A DNA stretch of 64,000 nt from Brachyspira sp949287565 (lineage in GTDB: Bacteria > Spirochaetota > Brachyspiria > Brachyspirales > Brachyspiraceae): the NCBI RefSeq assembly GCF_036997615.1, contig NZ_JAWLQA010000008.1; one strand, given 5' to 3'. Numbering within the stretch: position 1 is the stretch's first letter; every line of letters starts with the position of its first letter. The position numbers and the translations under genes were made by a program. This document shows, one piece after another, positions 16,795-25,874 of this stretch. The notes beneath the pieces are model-generated. The model did not search any database. It worked only from the letters and a program-made list of their open reading frames with translations, and was not told where the DNA came from.

Positions 16795-19368
16795 TTAAAA
16801 TAAATCTGTCAATCTAAAATCCCAAATCATTAATACTAACAAAGTATAAATAAATCTTTTACTTACCCCATCATCATTTTCATTAGTAAAATAAATATCA
16901 ATTTTTACTCTGTCATGAAAATCAGTTTTTGAATTAACATTAGCATATATACTAAAAGTATCTCCATTCTTTGATTTTAATGAATAACTTGAAACAACAT
17001 CATAGCCTACATACTCAGTATACATTCCATATCTTGCACCGAAAGCTTTGAAAGTACCATAAGCTATTTCTGAATTATCTATTTTTTCTAATTCGCTTTT
17101 CAAATTATCTTTATCTAATTTTATAATAGTTAATTGCTGTAAAGGCTGTGCTATTTCATAATCTTCAAGCTGTTTTCTCCATTTATCTATAGTTTCATCA
17201 ACCATTTCTATAGGGCTTGCTAAACTTACAAAACTATTATCATCGATTTTTACTTCTTCATCTTCTGAGTTTGAATAACTTCCATCACCTGAATATCTAA
17301 AAGTTGTTACAAAATTATAATCTTTATCATATAAATTCCATATCAAAGATGAAGCAAATCTATTCATAATAGCATTGTCTATAAAAATCTCTTTAAACAA
17401 ATCATAACTATATTTTTCTCCGCTTGCTAATAAAACAGCCAAAAGCGAAGAAGTATTTTTCATAAAAGAAGGAAGTTCTTTTCTTAATTTTGCTATTTCT
17501 TCTTTTAAATCTTCATCAAGATTTTGAGGAGCTTTTTTAAGTTCCTTATTATTTTTTATATCAAACAAACTCAAAGAGTAATCACTATTCAAAATCAATT
17601 TATAATCTTTATTCAACTCTTTTTCACCTTGAGAATTAAATCCGAAATCAGATGAATATCTTAATTGGAATTCATTATAGCTAATATCCATTTTTTCCAT
17701 AACTTCATCAATCAATTTATCAGCTTCATAACTGACTTCAGATTTTTTTGTATTTGAATATATTTCATATAATATTCTAAGTGCATATTTACTTTCTATA
17801 TTTAATTTAATTATTAATAGTGAAAGTTTAGTGTCTTTTTCTTTCTTATATATATTTTTTACAGCTTCATCTACTCCATATATTCCATAAATAAAAGCAG
17901 TTGTTTCTTTATTAGTTTCATCATAAATATTTTTAGCAAAATTTATAAATGATTCTTTATCAAGCAAATTAACTATATTATCAATCTGCACTAATCTTTT
18001 AATATCTCTTTTAAGGAGCAAATATTCCAAATATATATATTTTAAAACTTTATTTGCAACTTCTCTAGATTTATCTTTTATTAAAACCTTATAATCATTT
18101 ATAAAGCTTACTTTTTTATCATCTTTTTTATTATAATTATCTTCAACATACTTTTCTGCTTCCTCTATAGTTTTGAAATTATAATTATCAGTAACAGATG
18201 AAAGTTCTTTGCTAAACTCGCTTTCTAATCTTTTTTTTAATGACAAAACTTTTTTATTTGTATCTTTTGATATTAAATCATATACTTCTTTGACATTTTC
18301 TTTTGTGATAGTTAAATAATCTTTGTAAGAACCATAAAACGCTTGAAGATATGCTTTAATTCTTAAAGGAAGTTCTTCATACCTGTTAAAGCATAAATTA
18401 CTCATTTCTGATACTTTATTTAAATCCCAGTTTGCTAATGAGTCAAAACTATTATAACCTTCGGCAAAGTCAAACATTCCAAACATCGTTTTTAATTTTT
18501 TTGTATCCCATTTATCCAAAGGCTGATTAAAAGATTCAGTACCTCGAAACATAGATTCCATAGTTTTTACATTAGAAACATTCCAGCTATTTAAAGGCTG
18601 ATTAAATTTTAAAGCCTCATTAAACATCTGATTCATATTTTCAACCTTTGAAGTATTCCATTTATCTAAAGGCTGATTGAATTTGAAAGCATTTCTAAAC
18701 ATACCTTCCATAGTTTTTACTTTAGATACGTCCCAGTTATTAAGAGGCTGATTAAAATTAACGCATATACTAAACATATAACCCATATCTTCAACTTTAC
18801 TAACATCCCAATTACTTATATCTTGATTAAAAGCTTTAGCATAATTAAACATACCCCTCATAGTTGTAACCTTTGAAACGTCCCATTTGTCTAAAGGCTG
18901 ATTAAAACTTTCTGCTACCTGAAACATACCGCTCATATTTGTTACATTGGATACATTCCAACTGTTTAAAGGCTGATTGAATTTTTTACAATTATCAAAC
19001 ATTCTAAATGTATCCTGAACATTAGAAACGTCCCATTTATCTAAAGGCTGATTAAAATCCTGACAATAATAAAACATAAAGCTCATATGCTTAACTTTGG
19101 AAACATTCCAATTATTAAGATTATGATTAAACTTAGCTTTAGAACGGTTTTCATAACTATCATAACTCATATGGGCAAACATATAGGACATATCCTCAAC
19201 ATTAGAAACGTCCCAATCTTCTATGCCTTCAAAATCTTTTCTGGTGCTGTTATGAAAAAGCTCGCTCATATCTGTAATAAGACTTGTATCTACATCATAA
19301 AGTTTTATTCCGTCAGTATATACTAATTGTTCTAATTCTTGTTTTGTTTCAGGCTTGTATTTCTTCAT
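16795..19368 (-). CDS. DUF285 leucine-rich repeat / DUF4132 fusion protein
   Basis: 857 residues from the ATG at 19368, with a GAGGAG ribosome site; the codon before it is an in-frame TTG, which I reject as the start. Ten DUF285 repeats (WDVSKVEDMGYMF, WNTSKVENMNQMF and others) fill residues ~35-300, followed by ITKENVKEVYDLI and the DUF4132 module: SDYSLSLFDIK, ASSLIWNLYDKD, FVTTFRYSGDG, SLASPIEMVDETIDKWRKQL, QPLQQLT. The last 120 residues (YGTFKAFGARYGM...) diverge more than in the other copies, but the end KRFIYTLLVLMIWDFRLTDLF is kept. No signal peptide. It is the most upstream gene of the array, divergent from hsdM. Confidence 0.85.
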   Translation of the reverse strand: MKKYKPETKQELEQLVYTDGIKLYDVDTSLITDMSELFHNSTRKDFEGIEDWDVSNVEDMSYMFAHMSYDSYENRSKAKFNHNLNNWNVSKVKHMSFMFYYCQDFNQPLDKWDVSNVQDTFRMFDNCKKFNQPLNSWNVSNVTNMSGMFQVAESFNQPLDKWDVSKVTTMRGMFNYAKAFNQDISNWDVSKVEDMGYMFSICVNFNQPLNNWDVSKVKTMEGMFRNAFKFNQPLDKWNTSKVENMNQMFNEALKFNQPLNSWNVSNVKTMESMFRGTESFNQPLDKWDTKKLKTMFGMFDFAEGYNSFDSLANWDLNKVSEMSNLCFNRYEELPLRIKAYLQAFYGSYKDYLTITKENVKEVYDLISKDTNKKVLSLKKRLESEFSKELSSVTDNYNFKTIEEAEKYVEDNYNKKDDKKVSFINDYKVLIKDKSREVANKVLKYIYLEYLLLKRDIKRLVQIDNIVNLLDKESFINFAKNIYDETNKETTAFIYGIYGVDEAVKNIYKKEKDTKLSLLIIKLNIESKYALRILYEIYSNTKKSEVSYEADKLIDEVMEKMDISYNEFQLRYSSDFGFNSQGEKELNKDYKLILNSDYSLSLFDIKNNKELKKAPQNLDEDLKEEIAKLRKELPSFMKNTSSLLAVLLASGEKYSYDLFKEIFIDNAIMNRFASSLIWNLYDKDYNFVTTFRYSGDGSYSNSEDEEVKIDDNSFVSLASPIEMVDETIDKWRKQLEDYEIAQPLQQLTIIKLDKDNLKSELEKIDNSEIAYGTFKAFGARYGMYTEYVGYDVVSSYSLKSKNGDTFSIYANVNSKTDFHDRVKIDIYFTNENDDGVSKRFIYTLLVLMIWDFRLTDLF

Positions 19369-19538
19369 CAATTTCTCCTCATAATAAGTTTACATAATTA
19401 TAATACGGATTTATAGTATAATATATATCGTATAAATTTTCTAGATAAAAAAGAGTTTTATTTTATATTATAATACTAGACTTATATTATTAATTTATAT
19501 TGAACATTAATTATAATTCAATAAAATATATGAAAATG

Positions 19539-19566
19539 TTGAGAAAAACATTTAATATGTTAAAAT
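19539..19566 (+). promoter_or_regulatory. Promoter of the type I restriction-modification operon
   Basis: TTGAGA (19539-19544) and TAAAAT (19561-19566) are separated by 16 bases, 30 bases before the hsdM ATG. A GGAG ribosome site precedes the ATG. Confidence 0.5.
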
Positions 19567-19596
19567 AATACAAATTTATATAGTTTGGAGTAAGAA

Positions 19597-21186
19597 ATGG
19601 CAGATAATAAAAGCATAATACAACGCGATGAGCTTCACAGCAAAATATGGAAAATAGCGGACGACTTGAGAGGAAGCGTTGATGGTTGGGATTTTAAACA
19701 GTATGTACTTGGAATGCTGTTTTACAGATATATTTCTGAACATATTTCAAACTATTTAAATCAAAATGAATGGGACTCTGGAAACAAAGAATTTAATTAT
19801 GCAGATTTAAAAGATGAAGATGTTGAAGATGTAAAAACTGATATTATAACAGAACAAGGATTTTTTATATATCCTAGCGAACTTTTTGAAAATATAAGAA
19901 AAGAAGCTAATAATCAAATCAATAAAGAAGACAGCAAAGATAAACATAATCTAAACGAAAGACTTCAGAAAATATTTAAAGATATAGAAAACTCAGCTAA
20001 AGGAACAAAAAGCGAAACAAAAATTGCAGGGCTTTTCGATGATATAGATGTAAACAGCAATAAATTAGGCCCTACAGTATTAAAAAGAAATGAAAGATTA
20101 ATAAAACTTATAAACGGTATTGCTGATATAGAACTTGGAGATTTTAAAGATCATTCAATCGATGCATTCGGTGATGCTTATGAATATTTGATGGGTATGT
20201 ATGCATCAAGTGCAGGCAAAAGCGGAGGAGAGTTTTTTACGCCTCAGGAGGTTTCTGAACTTCTTACAAGAATTACCGTTACCGGAAAAAGCGAAATTAG
20301 AAGAGTATACGACCCTGCATGCGGAAGCGGTTCATTACTTTTAAAGTTCAAAAAAATATTAAATGATGAAGAAAGAAAAATATTTTATTTCGGACAGGAA
20401 ATAAATATCACCACATACAACTTATGCAGAATAAATATGTTTTTGCATGATATAGGTTATGAGAAATTTGATATAGCTCATGGAGATACTTTAACAGAAC
20501 CCAAACATGTAGACGATGAACCTTTTGATGCAATAGTTTCAAATCCTCCCTACTCTATAAAATGGGCAGGCGAAGACAATACTCTTTTAATAAATGATCC
20601 GCGTTATTCTCCTGCTGGAATATTGGCTCCGAAATCAAAAGCAGACTTTGCATTTATTCTTCATTCTCTTTCTTGGCTTGATACTGCAGCACTTGCGGCA
20701 ATAGTATGTTTCCCCGGCATTATGTACAGAGGCGGAGCAGAACAGAAAATAAGAAAATATTTAATAGACAATAATTTTATAGAATGCATTATACAGCTTC
20801 CTGACAATTTATTTTACGGCACATCAATAGCCACTTGTATAATGGTATTATCAAAATCAAAGATAGACGGCAAAACTTTATTTATAGATGCAAGCGAAGA
20901 TTATGAAAAGGCAACTAATAATAACAAATTAAGCGATAAGAATATACAAGATATTTTATCTTATTTTACCAAAAGAGAAACTAAAAAACATAAATGCTAT
21001 TTAGCCAAAAAGGAAGAGATAGAAGCACAGGACTATAATTTATCAGTATCCACTTATGTAGAGCAGAAAGACACAAGGGAAAAAGTAGATATAAAAGTAT
21101 TGAATAAAGAAATTGAAGAAATAGTTTTGAAGGAAGAGAAACTACGCAAAGAAATAGATAAAATTATCAAAGAAATAGAGGAATAA
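19597..21186 (+). CDS. hsdM: Type I restriction-modification DNA methyltransferase subunit HsdM
   Basis: 529 residues. The N-terminal helical HsdM domain (LHSKIWKIADDLRGSVDGWDF) precedes an N6-adenine methyltransferase fold with DPACGSGSLLLKF (S-adenosylmethionine motif I) and NPPYSIKW (catalytic NPPY motif). Near the C-terminus KEEIEAQDYNLSVSTYV and a coiled coil (residues ~490-529) match the part that contacts HsdS. With HsdS it methylates adenine in the recognition site; with HsdR as well it cuts unmodified DNA. It is the first gene of a plus-strand operon, 10 bases before the next start. Length is normal for the family. Confidence 0.95.
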   Translation: MADNKSIIQRDELHSKIWKIADDLRGSVDGWDFKQYVLGMLFYRYISEHISNYLNQNEWDSGNKEFNYADLKDEDVEDVKTDIITEQGFFIYPSELFENIRKEANNQINKEDSKDKHNLNERLQKIFKDIENSAKGTKSETKIAGLFDDIDVNSNKLGPTVLKRNERLIKLINGIADIELGDFKDHSIDAFGDAYEYLMGMYASSAGKSGGEFFTPQEVSELLTRITVTGKSEIRRVYDPACGSGSLLLKFKKILNDEERKIFYFGQEINITTYNLCRINMFLHDIGYEKFDIAHGDTLTEPKHVDDEPFDAIVSNPPYSIKWAGEDNTLLINDPRYSPAGILAPKSKADFAFILHSLSWLDTAALAAIVCFPGIMYRGGAEQKIRKYLIDNNFIECIIQLPDNLFYGTSIATCIMVLSKSKIDGKTLFIDASEDYEKATNNNKLSDKNIQDILSYFTKRETKKHKCYLAKKEEIEAQDYNLSVSTYVEQKDTREKVDIKVLNKEIEEIVLKEEKLRKEIDKIIKEIEE

Positions 21187-21196
21187 TATATAATTA

Positions 21197-21985
21197 ATGA
21201 GATTATCAGACGTATTATCAAAAAAAGTATCATCAGAGTTTATACCAGTTGATAATTTTTTTGGATATAAAAAATCTAAAATGGGTAAATCCAAAAAAAT
21301 AGACATTGGTACTGTAGCATTAAACTTTTTTTGTGAAAAATGTGATGAATATAGAACTTTTTATTCTAGATATGAAGCAGATTGTATATACATAGATGAA
21401 AAAAAAGCTAATATAAATTGTATGTTATTTGATAAATGTAATACTTTTATTGTTGTTATTTTCTTAATAGAAATAGAAAATAGTATAACTGATAATTTAC
21501 CAAAAGTAAGAATATTAAAAAAATATATAAATAAATTTGATAATGTTAAATTAATTGATAATATATATGGAGAATATACAGATAAACTAGAAATGGCAAA
21601 TATAGCATTTAATGCCAATTTAGGTGCTGGTTCTATTATATATTTACGAAAACTATTTGAATTAATTACAGAAGAAATTGCAGTTAAGTCAGGAATAAGC
21701 ATTGATTTTACAACTAAAAATGGGAAAAATAAAAAGAAAATTTTCAAAGATTTACTTAAAGAAGTTGATGAAAAATGTAATATAATACCTGTAGAATTTT
21801 CAAAAAATAGATATGATTTATTTAGAAAACTTAGTGATATAATACATGGAGAATATGATGAAAATACTGCTATTGAAAAATTCGATGCTTTTTATAGATT
21901 AATAACCGGAATATTAGATAATATAAAAAATAGAGAAGAATTAATTGAAGCTGCTAAAAAAGTGGGGTTAAAAAAAGATGAGTAA
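21197..21985 (+). CDS. Unrecognised cysteine-containing protein inside the type I RM operon
   Basis: 262 residues, starting MRLSDVLSKKVSSEFIPV. I do not recognise it with certainty. A CxxC pair (Cys46, Cys49 in FFCEKCDEYRTF) followed by Cys63, Cys75 and Cys81 looks like a small zinc-binding module. The C-terminal half is helical (GAGSIIYLRKLFELITEEIA, then FRKLSDIIHGEYDENTAIEK) and is reminiscent of DUF4145-type domains that accompany restriction systems; this is a resemblance only. It overlaps the hsdS start by 8 bases (ATGAGTAA) and sits 10 bases after hsdM, so it is translated as part of the operon. Confidence 0.6.
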   Translation: MRLSDVLSKKVSSEFIPVDNFFGYKKSKMGKSKKIDIGTVALNFFCEKCDEYRTFYSRYEADCIYIDEKKANINCMLFDKCNTFIVVIFLIEIENSITDNLPKVRILKKYINKFDNVKLIDNIYGEYTDKLEMANIAFNANLGAGSIIYLRKLFELITEEIAVKSGISIDFTTKNGKNKKKIFKDLLKEVDEKCNIIPVEFSKNRYDLFRKLSDIIHGEYDENTAIEKFDAFYRLITGILDNIKNREELIEAAKKVGLKKDE

Positions 21986-22601
21986 TTTTGAAGATTTAAT
22001 AAAAAAACATTGTCCAGATGGTGTAGAATACATACCTATTGGTAGTTTAATGGAACGTGTTAAAGAAAAAGGTAAAGATGATTTAAATGTAAAACAAGTA
22101 TATGTCGTTAGTAATGTAAAAGGAATAGTGAGATCTGAAGATTATCATGATAATAATATCCATAGTGATGATACTTCAAACTATACAATTTTAAGACAAG
22201 ATATGTTTGCATATAATCCTTCAAGATTAAATGTTGGTTCTATTGGTAGACTAAAAAAAAGAATATCTGGTTTAGTCAGTCCTATGTACGTAGTTTTTTC
22301 AGTAGATAAATCTATAGTAGACGTGACATATTTTGAATATTTTATTAAATCACCTAAAATAATAAATAAAATAGATTCACTAAAGGAAGAAGGGGCAAGA
22401 TTTAGATTTGATTATAATCGTTGGAATTGGATAAAAATACCAGTACCTCCAATAGAAATACAAAAAGAGATTGTACGTATATTAGATATTTTAACAGAAT
22501 ATCAAGATTACCTTAATGAAGAAGTAATACTTAGAAAAAAACAATACGAATATTATAGAGATAAACTATTTACTTTTAAGGAAAAGAAAATTAAAGATTA
22601 A
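21978..22601 (+). CDS. hsdS: Half-size type I specificity subunit HsdS
   Basis: 207 residues. The opening MSNFEDLIKKHCPDGVEYIPIGSLMER and the closing VPPIEIQKEIVRILDILTEYQDYLNEEV coiled coil are typical of one target-recognition domain plus one conserved spacer of HsdS. Full HsdS is about 400 residues with two recognition domains in tandem; here only one is present and no second half follows. Half-size HsdS can act as a dimer and then recognise a palindromic-type split site; that is known for truncated HsdS in other systems and inferred here. It shares 8 bases with the preceding gene. Confidence 0.85.
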   Translation: MSNFEDLIKKHCPDGVEYIPIGSLMERVKEKGKDDLNVKQVYVVSNVKGIVRSEDYHDNNIHSDDTSNYTILRQDMFAYNPSRLNVGSIGRLKKRISGLVSPMYVVFSVDKSIVDVTYFEYFIKSPKIINKIDSLKEEGARFRFDYNRWNWIKIPVPPIEIQKEIVRILDILTEYQDYLNEEVILRKKQYEYYRDKLFTFKEKKIKD

Positions 22602-22700
22602 TAAACCGCATACTTACAGTATCGCTTACAGTGGGCGTTTGATAAGGTTGAGCGTTACCGTGCGGGAATCCGACACGAAGTGGCGAGTTAAAGAACATAT
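22602..22700. other. GC-rich non-coding segment between hsdS and hsdR
   Basis: About 90 bases of clearly higher GC than the surroundings, with a direct repeat of CTTACAGT twelve bases apart (22610s and 22620s) and words such as GTGCGGGAATCCGACACG. No frame crosses it. It is unlike the hsd genes and unlike the dispersed repeat copies. Its role is unknown. Confidence 0.5.
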
Positions 22701-22747
22701 TATTAAATAGATTTGTAAGAATAAAAATACAAATAAGAGGTTATTTT

Positions 22748-25700
22748 ATGGAAAATAAAGAAAACATTGATATCATTAAAATGTCTGAGGAAAGTACTGT
22801 TGTCGCTAAATATATACCAGTAGAGAGAACAAGAACTAAATATCAAACGGAAGAAGAACTTGAAGAAGGATTTATCAAACAGCTTACAGAACAAGGCTAT
22901 GAATATATAAATATAAAAAATGAAAATGATTTGATTAAAAACCTTAGAAAGCAATTAGAAAAATTAAATAATTATACTTTTTTTGATACTGAATGGGAAA
23001 ATTTTTTTAATACTACTATAGCGAATGGCAACGAAGATATAATAAATAAAACTGAAAGAATACAAGAGAATTATATTCAAGCTATAACTTTAGAAAACGG
23101 ATACACTAAAAATATTAAACTCATAGATAAAGATGATATATATAATAATAATTTACAAGTTATTAATCAATATAAAGAAGAAAGTTCAGAGAAAAAAGCC
23201 AGATACGATGTTACTATTTTAATAAACGGCTTGCCTATGGTTCATATTGAGCTGAAAAGAAGAGGCGTTAATATAAGAGAGGCATTCAATCAAATAAACA
23301 GATACGGGGAAGAAAATTTCTGGGCAGGTTCAGGGCTTTATCAATATGTACAATTATTCGTTATATCAAATGGTACTAATACAAAATATTATTCAAACAC
23401 TACAAGATATAGACATATAAAGAATAGCGAACGTCAAGTAAAAACTTCAAATACTTTTGAGTTTACAAGTTTTTGGGCTGATGCTAGAAATAAAATTATT
23501 CCAGACTTGGTGGATTTTACTAAAACTTTCTTTTCAAAATTTACTCTATTAAATATATTAACTAAATATTGTGTATTTACTTCAGACAAAGCACTTTTAG
23601 TTATGCGTCCTTATCAGATTGCAGCAGCAGAGAATATTATAAACAAGATTATACTATCTGAAAATCATAAAATAAGATCAAAAAAGGAATCAGGCGGTTA
23701 TATTTGGCATACCACAGGAAGCGGAAAAACTCTTACAAGTTTTAAAACTGCCATTTTAGCTAGATCGCTTCATTTTGTAGATAAAGTGCTTTTTGTAGTT
23801 GATAGAAAAGACCTTGATTATCAAACTATGAAAGAATATGATAAATTTCAAAAAGGTGCAGCCAACAGCAATACTTCTACAAAAATATTGAAAGAGCAAT
23901 TAGAAAAAGATGATGTAAAAATAATTATTACTACCATTCAGAAATTATCAAGATTCATTCAGAAAAATGAAAATCATGAAGTTTATAAAAAGCATATTGT
24001 TATGATTTTTGATGAATGTCATCGTTCTCAATTTGGCGAGATGAATGAAAAAATAAAAAAGGCTTTTAAAAATTATAATATATTCGGATTTACCGGCACA
24101 CCTATTTTCAAAAAAGAAAAAGACGATGAAAAATATCCGAATCTAAAAACCACTGAAAATGCTTTTGGAGAAAAACTTCACACATATACTATAGTTGACG
24201 CCATTCGTGATAAAAATGTTTTGCCTTTTAGAATAGATTATATTAATACTGTGAAAGAAGCTAAAGATTTTGAAGATAAAAAAGTAAAAGGCATAAATAC
24301 AGATGATGTACTTTTAAATGATGAAAGAATAAGATTAATAGTAAAATACATAATAGAACATTTTGATCAGAAGACTTACAGAAATTCTAATAATGCCGCT
24401 TATAGTCATGATATTATTGTAAATGTAGAGGATATGGCTAAATCAAAACATAATACTGTTAAAGAAAAGAAAGAAAAAAGAGAAGTTAAAGGATTCAATT
24501 CCATTTTTGCAGTATCTTCAATAAAAGCAGCTAAGAAATATTATAAAGAGTTTCAAAAACAAATAAGCGAAACTTCAAGCAATTTAAAAGTTGCTACAAT
24601 ATTTAGTTTTGTACAAAATGATAACAATGATAATTATGATGATACAATTCAAGAGGAAAATTTTGAACCTAAAAATCTTGATGAAGATTCAAGAGAGTTT
24701 CTTGAAAGTGCTATAAAAGATTATAATCAAATATTCAAAACAAATTATGATACATCTGATGAGAAATTTGAAAATTATTACAAAGATGTTTCATTACAAA
24801 TGAAAAATAATCAAATCGATATTTTAATAGTAGTAAATATGTTTTTAACTGGTTTTGATGCCCCTACTTTAAATACTTTATGGGTTGATAAGAGACTACA
24901 AATGCATGGTCTTATACAGGCCTTTTCAAGAACGAACAGAATTTTGAACTCTGTTAAAACTTTCGGAAATATAGTTTCTTTCATGAACTTAGAAGAAAAT
25001 ACAAACAAAGCTCTTTCTGTTTTCGGTGATAAAGATGCCAACTCTATAGCATTACTTAAAACTTATAAAGATTATTTTAACGGCTATGATGAAAACGGTG
25101 AGCATGTTTTAGGATACACAGAAATTGTTGATTTACTTAAAACTAAATTCCCTATTAATGAAGCTATTGTTACAGAAGAAGACAAAAAATTATTTATTAA
25201 ATTATTTGGAGATTTATTAAAAATAAGAAACACTCTTTCTGCTTTCGATAGTTTTAGAGAAGACAGAGAAAAAATACTGTCTGACATAGATTTTCAGGAT
25301 TACAGCGGAAAATATTCTGATTTATATACAGAGATTACTCAAAGCAAAGAAAAAGATAAAAATAATCCTGAAATAGAAAATATTCAAGATGATGTTGTAT
25401 TTGAAATAGAACTCATCAAACAAGTTGAAGTAAATATTGACTATATACTTCTAATAGTGGCAAGATACAAAAATGAAAATAAAGACAAAGATACTATAAT
25501 AGAACATGTTAGAAAATTAATTAATGCCGGTATTGAATTAAGAAGCAAGAGAGAATTGATTGAAAACTTTATTAATCAAATGAATGCTTCTGACACAGAT
25601 GTTCAAGAAGAATTCTACCAATACGTAAAAAAAGAAAAAGAAAAAGATTTAATACAAATAATTAAAGATGAAAATTTAAAAGAAAAAGAAACAAATGATT

Positions 25701-25870
25701 TTATAACCAGCTGTTTTGAATATGGAGAAATAAGAACTTCTGGAACAGACATTGATAAAACACTCCCTCCAATATCAAGATTCAGCAAGCAAGGAAATAA
25801 AATAGAGAAAAAGCAAATTGTTGTAGAAAAATTGCAGTCTTTCTTTGAAAAATATTCAGGTTTAATATAG
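22748..25870 (+). CDS. hsdR: Type I restriction endonuclease subunit HsdR
   Basis: 1040 residues with an AAGAGG ribosome site. The N-terminal PD-(D/E)XK nuclease has Asp154 in ARYDVTILING and Glu168-x-Lys170 in HIELKRRG, followed by AFNQINRY. The SF2 translocase motor shows IWHTTGSGKTLTSF (Walker A), IVMIFDECHRSQFG (DECH box) and FGFTGTPIF (motif III), then VVNMFLTGFDAPTLNTLWVD and QAFSRTNRI (motifs V and VI). The C-terminal helical part binds the methylase core. With HsdM and HsdS it forms the cutting and translocating complex. All key residues are present, so the system looks intact. It ends four bases from a converging pseudogene. Confidence 0.95.
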   Translation: MENKENIDIIKMSEESTVVAKYIPVERTRTKYQTEEELEEGFIKQLTEQGYEYINIKNENDLIKNLRKQLEKLNNYTFFDTEWENFFNTTIANGNEDIINKTERIQENYIQAITLENGYTKNIKLIDKDDIYNNNLQVINQYKEESSEKKARYDVTILINGLPMVHIELKRRGVNIREAFNQINRYGEENFWAGSGLYQYVQLFVISNGTNTKYYSNTTRYRHIKNSERQVKTSNTFEFTSFWADARNKIIPDLVDFTKTFFSKFTLLNILTKYCVFTSDKALLVMRPYQIAAAENIINKIILSENHKIRSKKESGGYIWHTTGSGKTLTSFKTAILARSLHFVDKVLFVVDRKDLDYQTMKEYDKFQKGAANSNTSTKILKEQLEKDDVKIIITTIQKLSRFIQKNENHEVYKKHIVMIFDECHRSQFGEMNEKIKKAFKNYNIFGFTGTPIFKKEKDDEKYPNLKTTENAFGEKLHTYTIVDAIRDKNVLPFRIDYINTVKEAKDFEDKKVKGINTDDVLLNDERIRLIVKYIIEHFDQKTYRNSNNAAYSHDIIVNVEDMAKSKHNTVKEKKEKREVKGFNSIFAVSSIKAAKKYYKEFQKQISETSSNLKVATIFSFVQNDNNDNYDDTIQEENFEPKNLDEDSREFLESAIKDYNQIFKTNYDTSDEKFENYYKDVSLQMKNNQIDILIVVNMFLTGFDAPTLNTLWVDKRLQMHGLIQAFSRTNRILNSVKTFGNIVSFMNLEENTNKALSVFGDKDANSIALLKTYKDYFNGYDENGEHVLGYTEIVDLLKTKFPINEAIVTEEDKKLFIKLFGDLLKIRNTLSAFDSFREDREKILSDIDFQDYSGKYSDLYTEITQSKEKDKNNPEIENIQDDVVFEIELIKQVEVNIDYILLIVARYKNENKDKDTIIEHVRKLINAGIELRSKRELIENFINQMNASDTDVQEEFYQYVKKEKEKDLIQIIKDENLKEKETNDFITSCFEYGEIRTSGTDIDKTLPPISRFSKQGNKIEKKQIVVEKLQSFFEKYSGLI

Positions 25871-25874
25871 ATAA

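Noticed and set aside
7158..19368. Annotation of these genes as BspA-type surface proteins
   Set aside because: No signal peptide, lipobox, membrane helix or sorting signal is present, and the C-terminal half is a DUF4132-type cytoplasmic module.
22602..22747. Second half of hsdS or an inversion cassette after hsdS
   Set aside because: No frame continues after the hsdS stop and no inverted copy of an hsdS part was seen.
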